DNA of 64,000 nucleotides from Lycocorax pyrrhopterus obiensis (GCA_014706295.1 JACSVZ010000022.1:8140830-8204829), one strand, 5' to 3'; positions 13,001 to 25,045 are shown, numbered from the stretch's first letter. Numbers and translations: made by a program. The notes: generated by a model from the letters alone, not told the origin.

Positions 13001-16000
13001 TTCTCCTCAGCACTGACCAGTGAAAAGGGGCTGCTGTTCCATGCATGCAAAAGTTGGCTTGAGGCCACTAGAAGCTGCCTCACACTGTAGCTGTGAAGTT
13101 TCCCATTTATCCTGTGGTTTCACCAGGAAGGACCCTACCACAAATGCCTTTCTAAACCAACAAAGTCAGGGTTCTCTGTTGCAGCACGATGGGATGTACC
13201 TGACCTCCCTGTTACATGCCTTGTGTAAGAGCCAGATTTACTAGAAGGAAGCCCCCTTCCAAAGACCTAAAATGGAGATGTTCACCTCAGTCATCAGCCG
13301 TAACAGCAAACCTTTAGATCAGTCTGATGCAGTTTTCCTGGATGTGTTTCTGGGTTTTTCTCCCCGTCCCTCAGCCGTCCCAGTCACAGCTGGGTGTGGG
13401 AGTGCTGTGGAAAGTGGTGCAGCATTGCCCAGTGCTTGGGGAGATCAGAACCCTGTGAGGCCAGTGCTCCACAGGAACTGCTGCTTGTCCTTTCTTTCCT
13501 CTTTGACCTCAGCTGGAGTGAGCCTGTGCAAGAATTTGGGGATTCTTGGGGGGGGTTATTGTGAGAACCTGCCTGTTGTTCCTGTTTAAGCTGCCTGGAG
13601 TAGGGTAGGCTCTGCTATGCCTGAAAACTTTGTGTGTGTGTATGTGTAAACTTAAAGCTCTGCTTTCTTTCTGCAAGGAAATGACCTCTGAAGAGAAGAG
13701 CACTATCACCAGCCTCAGCAAGTGTGACTTCACCCACATGAGCCAGTATTTCAAAGCTCAGTCGGAAGCTAGGAAACAGATGTCCAAGGAGGAGAAACAG
13801 GTACCAGAGGGAATTCTAGACTTCATGATTCTTAGCTGGCTTGTAAACATCTCTTGTGTAATTGTTCTCCTTGCTGTGCATACGTCAGTGTTTTCTCCAG
13901 CTTTCAGATTATTGCTTTCAGGTGAACTGTAGGAGTCTGCACTGTGCAGCTCAGGTAGGGCAGAGCACTGTGTTTGCAGCTGAATCCTCATCCTGACTTG
14001 AGCTGATATTGATAGGGCTGATCCTGCTTAGGGAAATAAAGTCAAGTAAGTAACTGCTTAAGTAAAGTTAAGTAATGGCTTAAGTTAATAAAATCAGAGG
14101 TGCTGCCTCTGGGTTCATTGGTCCCTGGGAAGCAATGGTCAGTGGATACTCAGTTAAGGATGGCATAGATAAGGATGGTGGGAAAGGATGCAACAATGCC
14201 ATTAGTGAATAAAATGAGAGAAGAAATCTTAAACATCAAGTAATGCTGTTTTTTGAATAAAAATGAACTTTATTATCCAGTAGCATGGCTACAGTGTCTT
14301 GTAGGTTGAGAATTAAATTAACTGCAATGGACGTTGGAAGGTGAAAACTTTCCCCAAGTTCTCAGTTGATCTTCTGCAATGCTTTAGTAGTTGTCCTTTG
14401 AATGATGGGCCTGGCAGCTTGGAATTACAGCCTTTGGGATCAGAGGGATCCCAGCAAAATAGAGAGCCCTTGTCTTCCTGCTCTTTTGGTTTGATAAATG
14501 TGGGTGGGTGAGCCCTTCAGTTTCTGTCCACGGTAGCTCTTAAAATGGAGCAGAAGTGGCTTTTTCTGTTTCTTAGATGGTGCAGCAGTGCTGTCTGTGG
14601 GTCAGATGTTTTATTTTGAGCTGCAATGTTTTTATTTTTCCTTCTATATAATTAGAGTTCAGGCACAGAAGTATGCAGTGAAATCTCAGCACATTCTTTC
14701 GTAGAAGACTGTGTTCTGCTTATGAGACCATTTGCTGACACAGGCTTGACATGCAGCAGCCTGGAGACATTCCTTTGCCTGCTTTCCAGTGCTGAGTTCA
14801 AACACAGAAGTCTTGTATACACAGAATTTTTATACATAAACAACAAGATATGAAGTCCAGTGGATGTCAAATGCTCAGTATAGAATATAAAGTAGCGGTA
14901 CTGTTCTGGGGGTACCCCTTGAAGGTGAGATATGTGGATAGAGGTACACGCCTCTATTGTGGCAAAATTGTAGCTGCCTTCACCAGCACTGATCTGTTTC
15001 CCTCAAATAGAAGTTTTCAGAGAGTTTTCACAAATTTTTTCTCTTTTTCCGGTTTGTTTGTGCTGCTTGCATTTTATAAATGCTTTTCTGGCCAGTCTGA
15101 TACTCTTGCCATGATGGGGATCTGGTTTTGGGTTGGGTCTTCAGCATCAGTGTGGTGCAAATATAAAAATTTGTTAAGTCTTGGCATATGAAGGTGTGTG
15201 TGGTGCTGCATGTGCCACATCATCTTTGCTTTTGGCTTTTCCCAGAAAATCAAAGAGGAGAACGAGCGGCTATTGAAGGAATATGGTTACTGTGTGATGG
15301 ACAACCACAAGGAGAGGATTGCCAACTTTAAGATTGAACCCCCAGGTCTCTTTCGAGGTCGTGGCAACCATCCCAAAATGGGAATGTTGAAGAGACGCAT
15401 CATGCCTGAAGACATCATCATTAACTGCAGCAAGTGAGCACTGCATGCTTCACACCTTGGCTTTGCTTTCTAGAGCTCATTTTTTAAAACCCTGTATGAG
15501 TTGATACTCAAACATGTAGAATTAGGGATGCAGCTTATCTTGTTCTCATATGGATGAGAAACTGAGTCATACAAGCAAAGACTGAGCAAGGCAATCATGG
15601 GGTTCATGTAGAACTTTGTCAACATATTTTCTTCCTCACGCCTACAACCTACATCTGCTTAAACTGCCTTTCCTGCTAGTATTTCCAGAAAATAATTTCA
15701 TTCTACATAGGTTGCCCCACTTTGTCTTCCTTGATGTTGAAGGCTAAGGTTTGGTGGGCTTCCCTTCACTCTCTCTAGTCCTCACAAGTATCCACACTAT
15801 TGCAGTGTGCACAAATCAAAATTGGTCCTAGCAATGTGTCCCACCTACAGTGTAATTCCTCAGCATGTCCATGTTGGTAGCAGTTACATTCCTGATCTTT
15901 GACTGTTCATTTTGATTTACTTGGTTTCCTGCCTGTGGAGATAATGCAATTCTGTTGCCTCAGTTCCTTTCCCTGCACTTTCTTTGTGTAATGCTGTTTA

Positions 16001-19000
16001 TTACCTTCTCTGTTTTGATGCTGGTGGGTTTTTCTTTAAATAGTTTTTATCTTCTGTTTTCTGATTCTCTGTAGGGATTCCAAAATCCCTGCCCCTCCAC
16101 CAGGACACAAATGGAAGGAGGTCCGGCATGATAACAAGGTGACCTGGCTGGTGTCGTGGACTGAGAACATCCAAGGCTCTATCAAATACATCATGTTGAA
16201 CCCTAGCTCAAGAATTAAGGTAAAGATCTATTTTAAAAAACAAAAACCAAAGTAATCCTCCTGGTCAAGTTTCCAAGAAGTAAATGTAGCTCTTGGTTAG
16301 GGAAGAGACAGGAGGTAAAGCTACCTGGCTGTTTCATCCTACAGTGGTTGAAAAACATAGGGAAGCTTCTGTGCTTCTGTTCCCCCTTGAAAAGAGAGGA
16401 TACAGTTACTGCCCAGGAGAGCAGGTGAAATCTGCAAAATGTCTCCTGAAAAACACCACTGTGTCATTTCTAGTGGAATCCTTTAACCTGTGTAAACCTA
16501 AAAGGAAGCATTTTATCCAAGAAAGGACTTGCTCTGGTGGATATTTCACACACATTTGGCCTTAACTTCCCCTGCCTGGTCATGTAGTGAAGTTCTAACC
16601 ATGGGTTGCTAATTAGTTGTTTGTAAAATTAAAAACCCGGCCAGGCTCCTGGCTGAGAAGGCTTGTAAGGAGCTCATGACTGGAGGAAAACAAACTCCTG
16701 CTGTGGGAGCAAATACCCAGTCTGTGGATCAAGTCCATAAAAGCAAGAATTTAAGCTCCTTTCATGAAGTCTTTTTCTGAGAGATTTTTTCCTGGATTGG
16801 AAACAAGGAGTTTGTCCTACAAATACAGGAGGAAAAATATCTCTGTTCCTTGCGAATTCCTGCCCTCTTTTTTGCTATGTCTTGAATATATAATAATGAT
16901 GATGAACTGTTGATGTTGCTTTTGCCTTTTATGGGTATTTAATTACACAGCTGAAAGAACATAAGTGCCATCTGAATAAAGCAGAGGAAGCCGTTTGTAT
17001 TTTGAGAAGCAGGGAAGATGTGTCTTTTGTGTCCCTCTCTAGTTGCTTCCATGGAAGCATTTAATATCATGGAAATCTGAATGACCTGCAGCTGTGTGGC
17101 AGCACAGTGTGAAGCTGAGCTGTGCAGCAGCAGCATCTCAGTGCTTTTGTACTGAGAGACTGTTTGCCACACACGGGCTTGCAAAGCCTTGAGATGCAGA
17201 TTGGAGCTGGTCCTCTGCCTGCTCTCTAGTGCTGACTCTGTTCCAACTTCCCTGCAGGGTGAGAAGGACTGGCAGAAGTACGAGACAGCTCGGAGGTTGA
17301 AGAAGTGTGTAGATAAAATCCGGAATCAATACCGAGAAGACTGGAAATCCAAAGAGATGAAAGTACGGCAGAGGGCTGTGGCACTGTACTTCATTGATAA
17401 GGTGAGGCTCCTTCCTTGGCTCCCCTCGCCTTCCCTGTCCTGCTGGGAATACTTGGAAATGCTGTGTGTTTGTCTTGAAGGCAGAATTGAGCCCAGTTAC
17501 TAAGGTATCCTGAGACTTCCTGGTGGGCAGGCTCCTTTTCCTTCCCATTACCTGGAATCCAGAGCAATAAACTATTGTACTAAACACAGCTATTTCAGGC
17601 AGCATTGTTTAGTTCAGGCAAAACTCACAGCCTGGTTCCAGAATCACCCAGTTGGATTACTGGGAAGTTTGTGTGGGCCTTTTGTCTCCAGCTGTTTCAG
17701 TTTTGCTGCTGGGAATTTCTGCTGGTTTGTCACCTCTTCAGTTTGAGGTCACAGTTGTGAGGTTTTGTAATTATGATAATTTTTTCACCACAGCATAAAG
17801 AAAACTGCAGTTGTGTTGATGCATTTAAAGCAACATAAAACCAGTTCCCAGAGAGCTGTTCCCTAGTAGCATATGGTGTCTTGACTAACTAAATAAACAG
17901 GTTTTGTTCAAAATGGTTTGATGTAAACCAGGGAACTTTGATGTGAATAATTGCGGTTTCACATGACCACTGAAGATTTCAAAAGTTAGAAATTGTTTTT
18001 TTTATGCAGCCAAATGTAGCCTTTAGATAATTTATACAAGCCAATATTTGTATAACCTGTATGCTATTTGAAATGTATTTAGTGTGCAGTGAACAGGTAG
18101 GATCATAGAAGATGAACAACTGAACTGTTTGTTTCAAGTAGAGTTCACATGGAAGTCAATTTGATTTTTAAAAACTGCCACACTTTTTGGAAATTAATGT
18201 CCATTAGTCAGAACTGCGTCACATTTTGAGTGACTTAATGAGCAAAAGTTGGTAAAGCATCCTGGCTTAAACTCTTAAAATAAGGAGATATTCTCATCTG
18301 GACACTGCTGATTCTAGGCCAGTGTCTGAAGGTTTGCAGCGTCTCTGTATTCTGGGGACAGTTTGAATTCCTTACCTCTCTTATCTTGATATGAATGTAG
18401 CTTGCCCTGAGAGCTGGTAATGAAAAAGAAGAAGGAGAGACAGCTGACACCGTGGGCTGCTGTTCTCTGAGAGTAGAGCACATCAAGCTGCATCCTGAAC
18501 TGGATGGGCAGGAATACGTGGTTGAGTTCGACTTCCTCGGGAAGGACTCCATCCGATACTACAACAAAGTCCCTGTGGAGAAGAGGGTAAGGCACCTCCA
18601 CAAGCACATACACAGACTGAACTGCACACAGATGTGGTCAGCACACTTGGATTTCATTAACACGTTGCTTTATCACTGCTCAGACACTGAGCCGAAAAAT
18701 AAGTCAGTTAATGTGACATCCTCTTTGTTGGCAGTGCCATGGAAGGTGGTGTGACACAGCCCTGCAGATGAGATGTTCAGACACATTGCTGCTCTTCCCT
18801 GTGGTGGAAGAGTTGACATAGCATAACTATAACAGCTGTGTTAGATGAGTTTCCTGGGTCTCGTTCTGGTCACCAGAATTGGTTTTGTCACCTGTAGATG
18901 GTGGAGTTCCAGGCCCATGTGACAAGTAACAGCATAAAAGGTTCAGAAATACTGGTGGCACTGGCAGAGCAGCAGTTTGATGGGGTCTTTGATAATACAC

Positions 19001-22000
19001 ACCTCTGTCATGGTGGTTTGGTGCATGTTGGAGCTGAGCTCTCACAGAGGTGGATCTTGATCTTGGCTGCATCAGAGCCTATGGAGTAGGTGCACTGATA
19101 CCCCTGGCCTATGAACCTGGGTGTCTGCCAGCCAAGACTTCTTATGCCATGTCAATTCTTTTATTTCTGTCATCCACCAGTTTCAAATTGGCTGTGATTT
19201 TGGCCTCATTTCAGAATCAATCCCTATGCAGCAGCATGAACCTGGAGGGCACTGTCCAAAATGTTTTTGTGGGTGTAACAGCTTTGCATCTGGCCCACAG
19301 CTCTGTGGTCTGTGTTAGATACCCTGTGTATAATACTGTGATAGTTGTCATGACAGTCAGCAGTAAATGTTGGCCTCTTGAGAAGCAAAACAACTGAAAA
19401 AAAATCAAACTACTGCTCTAGAAATTAACATGTGCTGGAATTCTTGGTTCCCTGTGTGAAGAAGAAAGCATATTTTTCTGTTTAAGTTTTTTGGTGTCTC
19501 TTGGTATTTTTTCAGTGCTTAAAATGGGGAGTTGATTATTGTGGAACTAGAAATCTTTGTATATTGGGTGTCTATAGAAGAATGTGTGTTGTTGAAAAGC
19601 TGGGGAATTGGAGCACGCAGAACTGGGATTTGTGGTCTCTGTTATAATCAAAGATGCTTTGATTATTCTCCCTACCCCAGTGAGACGTGTTTGGGATGAA
19701 ATTGTATGAAACAATGCAGCAGTGAGGAGGGTTGGTTTCTTGTAGCTTCAGTCCATGGGAAATGGCTCAGGGGTCTCTTGGGCTTGAGTAATAATGGGAG
19801 AGTAAGGAAAAGAAAGTAGCTTTGGGGTCTCTTTCTCTGTTAGGCAGCTATGCCAGAGCAGAGTCAGATCTCCTGTAATTTTGATCCAAAGGATGAGGAT
19901 AAAGGGTGTTGAAGACTCAGGACTCCTGAGCCTGCAGCACAAGCATTGCCCTGAGAGATGGGTCTTTGCCTGCTGGGAAGTAACATCCAGCATCATCACT
20001 GTTCCCTGGAACAGTTTAATGGCTCCCTGGCAGTCCTGCTTTCATACAACTCAGTGCTGCCCAGTGCTGTGTGGTCTGTGTGCCTGATGTTCCTGGGTTT
20101 TTTTTCCTGCAGGTGTTTAAGAATCTTCAGCTGTTCATGGAAAACAAGCAGCCTGAGGATGACCTCTTTGACCGCCTCAATGTAAGCACATAGCTCCTGG
20201 TGAGGGTGGTGGAGCACCATGAACAGGCTTGCTCTGCACCAGGCAGTAACAGCTGCTCTGTTCCAGAAATGGTTTCAGTGGAAATTTTCTTCCAGAGCAG
20301 CCTCAAGGCAGTGAGAGTCTGTCTCAGTCTGGTGTCTGAATTGTCCACTGTGCCCACAGGTTCCCAAAGTGATGGGCCTTGGTCCTGGTGAGCCTGCCTG
20401 GCTCTGACCTGGGGAGGTTTTTTCAGAGTTCAGATATGATGAATGTGTGAGGTGACAGATTTTCAGATGCCATCCCTGTCTGCACACTTTGTTCTGTGGG
20501 AGCACTGTGGTGGTCCAGGCACGTTTATTGTTACTGGAAACCAAAACCTCCACACCAAAGAAATCCTTTTTGGCCACTTGTGGTACTTGTTACCAATCTA
20601 GTACTTGTTGGTTCTCTGTTCACTTTTCCTGTGGTTTCTGTAATGCTGTGGCTATTCTGTTGTGGTCAGGTCTGAGTACACCAGGCCTCAGCTGTGAGAT
20701 CATGTCTGTATCAGCCATGGGTCCAGAGGTTTCACAAATGCTGTGGTCATTCCTAGTGCTCACTGTCACCTCCTTTCTGCTTCTTTAGACCAGTATCTTA
20801 AATAAACACCTTCAAGACCTTATGGAGGGACTGACAGCCAAGGTATTCCGTACTTACAATGCCTCCATCACGCTACAGCAGCAGCTCAAGGAGCTCACAA
20901 ATCGTAAGTCTTGCCCCTGAAGCTGTGAGGGGAACAGATCTGACTCTGCAATACAGGCCTGGCTTCCTCGGCTGAGCCACAAGTCATGTATCTGTTCACC
21001 ACTTCCTTGTTACAGTTCTCCCAGTGCAAATGTCAGGCAGCTGAGGTCTGACCAAAAATCTGCTGTCGATCTTTTGGGGTATTTGAGCACCCCAGCACTG
21101 GGGCAGAACAGAACTGACTTGTGAGCACACCAGGGTGTGCTTTCCGGGTTATGCCTATCCTTTACCAAATGTGTTTGCTTTCTGTTGATTGTGAGGTGCT
21201 GTAGATGACAGGCAAGGCAGACGCATCTGTAACAGCCCCACGTTTCTTGGCTGCTCATCCACAGCCTCTGTGAGCAGTGCTGCCTTGCACTTGGCAGCTT
21301 TACCAAGTGGGCACATTAGACCTGTGAAGCCCAGCAGTGTCCTGGGCAGGGTGGTCCTGCTGTCCCCTGCTCTGAGTGTGGCTGTGCTTCCCCTCTGTTG
21401 AGTTGAGATGGTGTCAGTGGTGATGAGTAACATCCAGAAGGAGTTAGGGGCTGGGATGGAAGTGGCCAGGCTCTTGGGACTGTAGTTGGAGTGCAGTGTT
21501 GAGAATGGCCATGGGAGGGGAAGGTCGGTTCTGCAGTTGCTGTGGGACACTGGTTGGGGCAGCACACCCTGGAGAACCCACTCATTCACCACTTCCCTTC
21601 CTTCACAGCGGATGACAACATCCCAGCAAAGATCCTCTCCTACAACCGTGCCAACAGAGCGGTGGCCATCCTGTGTAACCACCAGAGAGCTCCACCCAAA
21701 ACCTTCGAGAAGTCCATGATGAACCTGCAGAGCAAGGTACCTCCCCCTGCCCAGCTCTGGGGCAGCAGGGCTACAAGTGCTGCATCTCAGGAGTCAGGAT
21801 TCCTTTCCCTTGGGGTGAAAGCAGAGCCTGCTTTTCCCTGTCAGGAGTTGGTAGTGCACATGAGAGATGGGTCTGCTTGGAGACAAGCAGTGAGCTGGAA
21901 GGGGCTTCTCTGAGTTGTCTTTTACTTGTAAAGAACAAGACCAGACCCTTTTTTTGCCCTTCATCCTATAGCTGTGTGTTCTGCTGCCATTGAAACTTGA

Positions 22001-24025
22001 GAGCAGCAGTCTCTAGCTCTGATCTGTGTCTCCTAAAGAACCCGGAGTGGGCATCCACCCCTGTTGTGTGAATCCCAGGCCACTGTCAGTGTCTACATAG
22101 TACATTATGCCCCTCTGACTTGACCTCTTCCTTTGCAGATTGTTTCTGGTGAAGGCCATGAGGTCCAAAGGGGTTAGGTCTGTTCCTGGTCTGGCTTTAG
22201 AATAACCTTCACAATAAGGAGTTCTGGTTTGGCACTGCAGTGTCCCTTGCTTCCGTAACACCTAACATGGCTGCCTTCACCCTAGATCCTAGAGCTTGGG
22301 GATGTGTAAGGGGAGTGGTTGAACAGGGGCTGCAAAATGCTAAATCTCCCTGAATCCTAAGCCTACTGAAGAAGAACTGCGTGAAGCATTAACACCTTTC
22401 AGTGTGTAGGATTTGGGGCTGATTCCTGCTGAGGGATCAGGGATCATCCTTCCGTGTAGCTGTCAGAGAGCTGGTAGTGGTGGGATGCAGTGGAGGCAGA
22501 CGAGCTGCCAGGAGGGGTTGTTGGCCAGGCCAGACCAAGCCAGTTCCTTGGCCTGCTTGGTTGTAGCTGTGTGAGAAAGCTCCCAGCACCAGCTTGTCTT
22601 TGGAAATTAGTGAGGCCCTGTTTTTTGAGGGGGATATCTCACCACACTTGGCTGTGCAGCGGCCAGTGGCCTGATTGCTCTGCAGGAGTGGATCTGACTG
22701 CTGGTAGATTCTGAACGTGGTCACAAACTGGCTTCCTGGGTCATGCTGCCCAGGGGTGACTGACACAGCTGTCAGCAGCTTGTTCACAGTGCTGCCATCT
22801 GGTTTTGCCTCTCCTAGATTGATGCCAAGAAGGAGCAATTAGCTGATGCCAGGAGGGAACTGAAAAGCGCCAAAGCTGATGCCAAGGTCCGGAGGGATGA
22901 GAAGTCTAAAAAGTAAGGCTGGTGTTACTGGGCTGTGCAATGCTCCCAGAAGGGGTCCTTAACCCTGTATTCCACTTGCCTGGCCTGTGATTTGGGAAGG
23001 CTTTCTTTTGCCCTTTTCGTTCTGTGCCTGAAGAAATGGTCACCCACGGCGTGGTCTGACTCTGTGCTTCCTGACGTGCCCAGCCCTCGGAGCTGAGTGC
23101 CCACCAGTGCTCACCCACCCCGCTGCTGCCCAGGACCAGCAGAGGGGTGGATCCAGTGTGCAGCATTGTTGTCTTCCTGGGGAGCCAGGGCTCACACAAT
23201 TAATTATTGCACAGGCACCTCCCTGAGTTCCGCACTCCCCGTCGGAAGCCCACGGCGCAGACGATGTGCTGGGCCTCCGTGTGGGCTCTGCAGAGCAGCC
23301 ACAGGGGAGCTGAGTTACAGGAGCTCTGAAAGCAGGATCCCAGCATGACTTACTGAGGGATAGATGGGCTGGTGTGGGAGTGGGTGTAGCATCAGAACAG
23401 TTCAGGCTGTTGCTTCCAACCCTTTAAAACAAAACTGCTGCTTAAGATTCCTGCTCTGCCTCTTGGAAAATGTCAGTTCTTAATTGCATGTGCTGAGTGT
23501 GTTGTGTCACCATCTGTGCTGACACAGCTGCCCTGTGTGGCTGGTGGCATTGCTTACCTTGAGCAGAGTCCCTTTGGGTTCCCACAGTGCTGGCAGGGCA
23601 TTAGGAATTCAGTGCTTTGTTCTTTGCCACCCCAGGACAGTGGAGAGCAAGAAGAAAGCGGTGCAGAGGATCGAGGAGCAACTGATGAAGCTGGAGGTTC
23701 AGGCTACAGATAGGGAGGAGAACAAGCAGATTGCTTTGGGCACCTCCAAACTCAACTATCTGGATCCCAGGATCTCTGTTGCTTGGTAAGCACCTGCCTG
23801 GGCTGTGCTGGGGTGATCCACCCCACCCCTTCACCTCTGTCTTGTCCCCCCACATAGTGCCAAGGGCAGGGTCCCTGGCCTTCCTTTTATCCCGAACTCT
23901 AACAGCATCTCCTCTCCTGCAGGTGTAAGAAGTGGGGAATTCCTATAGAGAAGATTTATAACAAAACCCAACGAGAGAAATTTGCCTGGGCTATCGACAT
24001 GGCAGAGGAAGACTATGAGTTTTAA
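963..24025 (+). CDS. TOP1: DNA topoisomerase I (type IB), 5'-truncated by window edge, 16 exons
   Basis: Nuclear enzyme that relaxes supercoils by nicking one strand through a 3'-phosphotyrosine intermediate. Joined exons: 963-1058, 3991-4066, 5035-5132, 9464-9579, 12834-12955, 13678-13800, 15246-15433, 16075-16219, 17258-17401, 18401-18586, 20113-20181, 20789-20903, 21609-21736, 22818-22912, 23636-23785, 23923-24025. All introns have GT-AG ends and phases agree throughout. The product matches human TOP1 residues 112-765, recalled from knowledge of the family: end of the charged N-terminal region, core (about 215-635), coiled-coil linker (636-712) and C-terminal domain. Arg488, Lys532, Arg590, His632 and Tyr723 are all encoded. 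Sixteen exons would be exons 6-21 if the gene has 21 exons as in human. The bird protein is three residues shorter in the 170-205 linker. The start codon is outside the window. Confidence 0.98.
1059..3990 (+). other. TOP1: TOP1 intron carrying a CR1 LINE
   Basis: Intron of 2.9 kb. Its middle (about 1950-3530) is a degraded CR1 retrotransposon in the same orientation as TOP1. The flanking parts show nothing I recognise. A short ORF that runs into exon 3991-4066 from this intron is just upstream readthrough. Confidence 0.85.
1950..3530 (+). mobile_element. CR1-type LINE, internally deleted and degraded
   Basis: Translation shows the end of an AP-like endonuclease domain: GDFNLP at 2058-2075, and [10 protein letters not shown] around 2260. 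A linker follows, then an early reverse-transcriptase part with DGIHPSVLR near 2949 and VSLTSVPN split over frames near 3110-3130. The sequence then jumps near 3172 to the ORF2 tail and 3' UTR ([12 protein letters not shown]). It ends in the CR1 3' terminus (TTGGACTTGATGATCT near 3485). The catalytic middle of the reverse transcriptase is missing, and frameshifts and stops make it inactive. CR1 is the dominant avian LINE family. The outer limits are approximate. Confidence 0.88.
3991..4066 (+). CDS. TOP1: TOP1 exon (human residues 144-169)
   Basis: Encodes [12 protein letters not shown] followed by a Lys/Arg/Glu-rich run. KKIKTED contains the second SUMO consensus (human Lys153) next to basic nuclear-localisation clusters. 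Donor is GTAATG; acceptor is TTCTTAG after a T-rich tract. Confidence 0.95.
5035..5132 (+). CDS. TOP1: TOP1 exon (human residues 170-205), three residues shorter
   Basis: Lysine-rich linker ending at the conserved tryptophan cluster (EEEQKWKW, Trp203 and Trp205 in human). It encodes 33 residues where human has 36; the loss is in the repeated Lys/Asp stretch. The reading frame is kept and the residue change does not touch the catalytic core. Confidence 0.94.
5133..9463 (+). other. TOP1: TOP1 intron, 4.3 kb, no recognised element
   Basis: Largest TOP1 intron seen here. AT-rich with short A/T runs (for example A12 near 7963-7974) and a short local duplication of TTTTATAGAGC near 8804-8830. No gene, RNA or transposon recognised on either strand. 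Confidence 0.7.
9464..9579 (+). CDS. TOP1: TOP1 exon (human residues 205-244)
   Basis: Start of the core domain: [28 protein letters not shown]. It agrees with the human protein at every residue I can compare. Starts with the last base of Trp205 and ends one base into a Gly codon (donor GTGAGT). Confidence 0.97.
9580..12833 (+). other. TOP1: TOP1 intron, 3.3 kb, nothing recognised
   Basis: Non-coding, mixed composition. Short ORFs on both strands show no domain and no codon pattern of a gene. No transposon recognised. Confidence 0.7.
12834..12955 (+). CDS. TOP1: TOP1 exon (human residues 244-284)
   Basis: Encodes core subdomain I sequence [20 protein letters not shown] followed by the [10 protein letters not shown] block. 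One visible change from human (Ser249 position region, STK for SPK). Acceptor TTTGTAG, donor GTATGC. Confidence 0.97.
13678..13800 (+). CDS. TOP1: TOP1 exon (human residues 285-325)
   Basis: Exactly 41 codons: EMTSEEK to KEEKQ. Part of the helical 'nose cone' region that borders the DNA clamp in the family. Several conservative changes from human (T for N, H for Q, S for T). Donor GTACCA. Confidence 0.97.
15246..15433 (+). CDS. TOP1: TOP1 exon (human residues 326-388)
   Basis: Encodes [14 protein letters not shown], then [19 protein letters not shown] and [11 protein letters not shown]. The LFRGRGNHP segment includes human Arg364, a camptothecin-contact position in published structures. Strongly conserved. 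Donor GTGAGC. Confidence 0.97.
16075..16219 (+). CDS. TOP1: TOP1 exon (human residues 388-436)
   Basis: Encodes [19 protein letters not shown] and [15 protein letters not shown], core subdomains near the clamp hinge. It agrees with human except for conservative changes at the start (SKIPA for AKVPS). Confidence 0.97.
17258..17401 (+). CDS. TOP1: TOP1 exon (human residues 437-484)
   Basis: 48 codons, [20 protein letters not shown] to VALYFIDK, core subdomain III. Identical to human as far as I can compare. Acceptor CCCTGCAG, donor GTGAGG. Confidence 0.97.
18401..18586 (+). CDS. TOP1: TOP1 exon with catalytic Arg488 and Lys532
   Basis: 62 codons (human 485-546). [13 protein letters not shown] carries catalytic Arg488 (codon 18410-18412). 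DFLGKDS carries the general-acid Lys532 (codon 18542-18544). One visible substitution from human (K for N in EHIKLHPE). Confidence 0.98.
20113..20181 (+). CDS. TOP1: TOP1 exon (human residues 547-569)
   Basis: Short 23-codon exon, [19 protein letters not shown] then DRLN. Preceded by a long T tract and CCTGCAG; donor GTAAGC. Identical to human. Confidence 0.96.
20789..20903 (+). CDS. TOP1: TOP1 exon with catalytic Arg590
   Basis: Human 570-608. [16 protein letters not shown] carries catalytic Arg590 (codon CGT, 20849-20851), which stabilises the scissile phosphate in the family. Ends one base into a Pro codon. Confidence 0.97.
21609..21736 (+). CDS. TOP1: TOP1 exon with catalytic His632
   Basis: Human 608-650. 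[19 protein letters not shown], then [14 protein letters not shown]. His632 is codon CAC at 21680-21682. The exon crosses from the core into the start of the coiled-coil linker. Confidence 0.97.
22818..22912 (+). CDS. TOP1: TOP1 exon, coiled-coil linker (human 651-682)
   Basis: Encodes [20 protein letters not shown] and then a basic stretch. Alternating Lys/Glu/Ala fits the antiparallel coiled-coil linker. Less conserved near the end (RRDEKSK in place of MKDAKTK). Confidence 0.95.
23636..23785 (+). CDS. TOP1: TOP1 exon with active-site Tyr723
   Basis: Human 682-732. Second linker helix ([20 protein letters not shown]) and the start of the C-terminal domain. SKLNYLDPR contains the DNA-attacking tyrosine (codon TAT, 23757-23759). 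Confidence 0.98.
23923..24025 (+). CDS. TOP1: TOP1 last coding exon (to stop)
   Basis: [20 protein letters not shown] then [13 protein letters not shown] and TAA at 24023-24025. Forty-two codons follow the active-site tyrosine, the same as in human. Confidence 0.98.
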
Positions 24026-24513
24026 CCTGTTTTTATTGAGCTGAATTTTATGGGAAAAGGGAGTAGCCTGGTTTTTAGGGAGATTGATAAACTGTGAGCC
24101 TTACTTGTCCTTGGATGCTGGGGAAGGGGGAGGAAAGGGGCAAGTGAGCATCAGATAAAACAGCCAATATCTTGCAGAAAGCATAACCTGGAAATATCCT
24201 AAAGGAGCTGAGCCAGTTGTCCTATGGACAACTTATTTAAAAATGTTTCAGAGATCCAAATTCTAGCTGTCTGGTTTGTGTGGTTTTTCTCTTGAGGCAG
24301 GGCAAGTGGATGGGGGATTTGTCAACCTTCCGCCAGGCAAATTCACCATCACACTGAGAGCGTGGGAATCTTTAGCTACTGTATACAAAATCCAATTATA
24401 TTGGTGCGTTTTTACAGTTAGGGTTTTGCAATAACTTCTATATTTTAATAGAAAATGGACTCCTTAACCCCTGCCCTTCCCCTCCCCCTCCCGCCCCATT
24501 TCAGAATTTAACA

Positions 24514-24519
24514 AATAAA
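24514..24519 (+). terminator. TOP1: possible proximal poly(A) signal of TOP1
   Basis: AATAAA about 490 bases after the stop. The following sequence has no strong GT-rich element, so use is uncertain. Confidence 0.35.
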
Positions 24520-25039
24520 CAAAATTTAAGGATCCCAACGCACCTGTTACAGCTATCACTATAGTCATGGAAATACCCAAATCTTTTTCAATTCGTCACT
24601 TGAAACAGTTGTGGCATTGGAACATGAATTTACAAATATCCACCACATTTGTTCAGAGCAAATCATGATGGGAAATCGGCCTCCTGACTTGAGTGTTCCT
24701 ATTTTAAATGTGAATTTTTATTTCTTTTTAATTATTTTAAAATATTTAAACAGTTTTCTTTCTTTATGATCTTAAAGATCGTGTAGGTTTGGGGAGCGGG
24801 TGGGGGGAGGGGGCCGTGTGATGGGAAGATGTGTGTGGAATTTGAGGACAAGTGAAATTGGAAACAAATGACATTCCCATCACCCTTTGTTCTGAACATG
24901 CTCTGTACACTTCCAAGAATTATCTACTTTTTAGGTTTGTCAGACTGTTTTACCTTTCCCCCCCCCCCCTTTTTTTCTAAGCCCCACTCCCCTCTTTTAC
25001 TTGAAAGATTTTATTGTGTAAAAAGAAGTTTCACAGGTC

Positions 25040-25045
25040 AATAAA
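25040..25045 (+). terminator. TOP1: possible internal poly(A) signal of TOP1
   Basis: AATAAA within an A/T-rich 3' UTR stretch; a T-rich segment follows 60 bases later. It could give a shorter UTR. Confidence 0.45.

Noticed and set aside
17138..17605. 155-codon open frame antisense to a TOP1 exon
   Set aside because: It covers the complement of exon 17258-17401 and its flanks; a shadow of the constrained coding strand.
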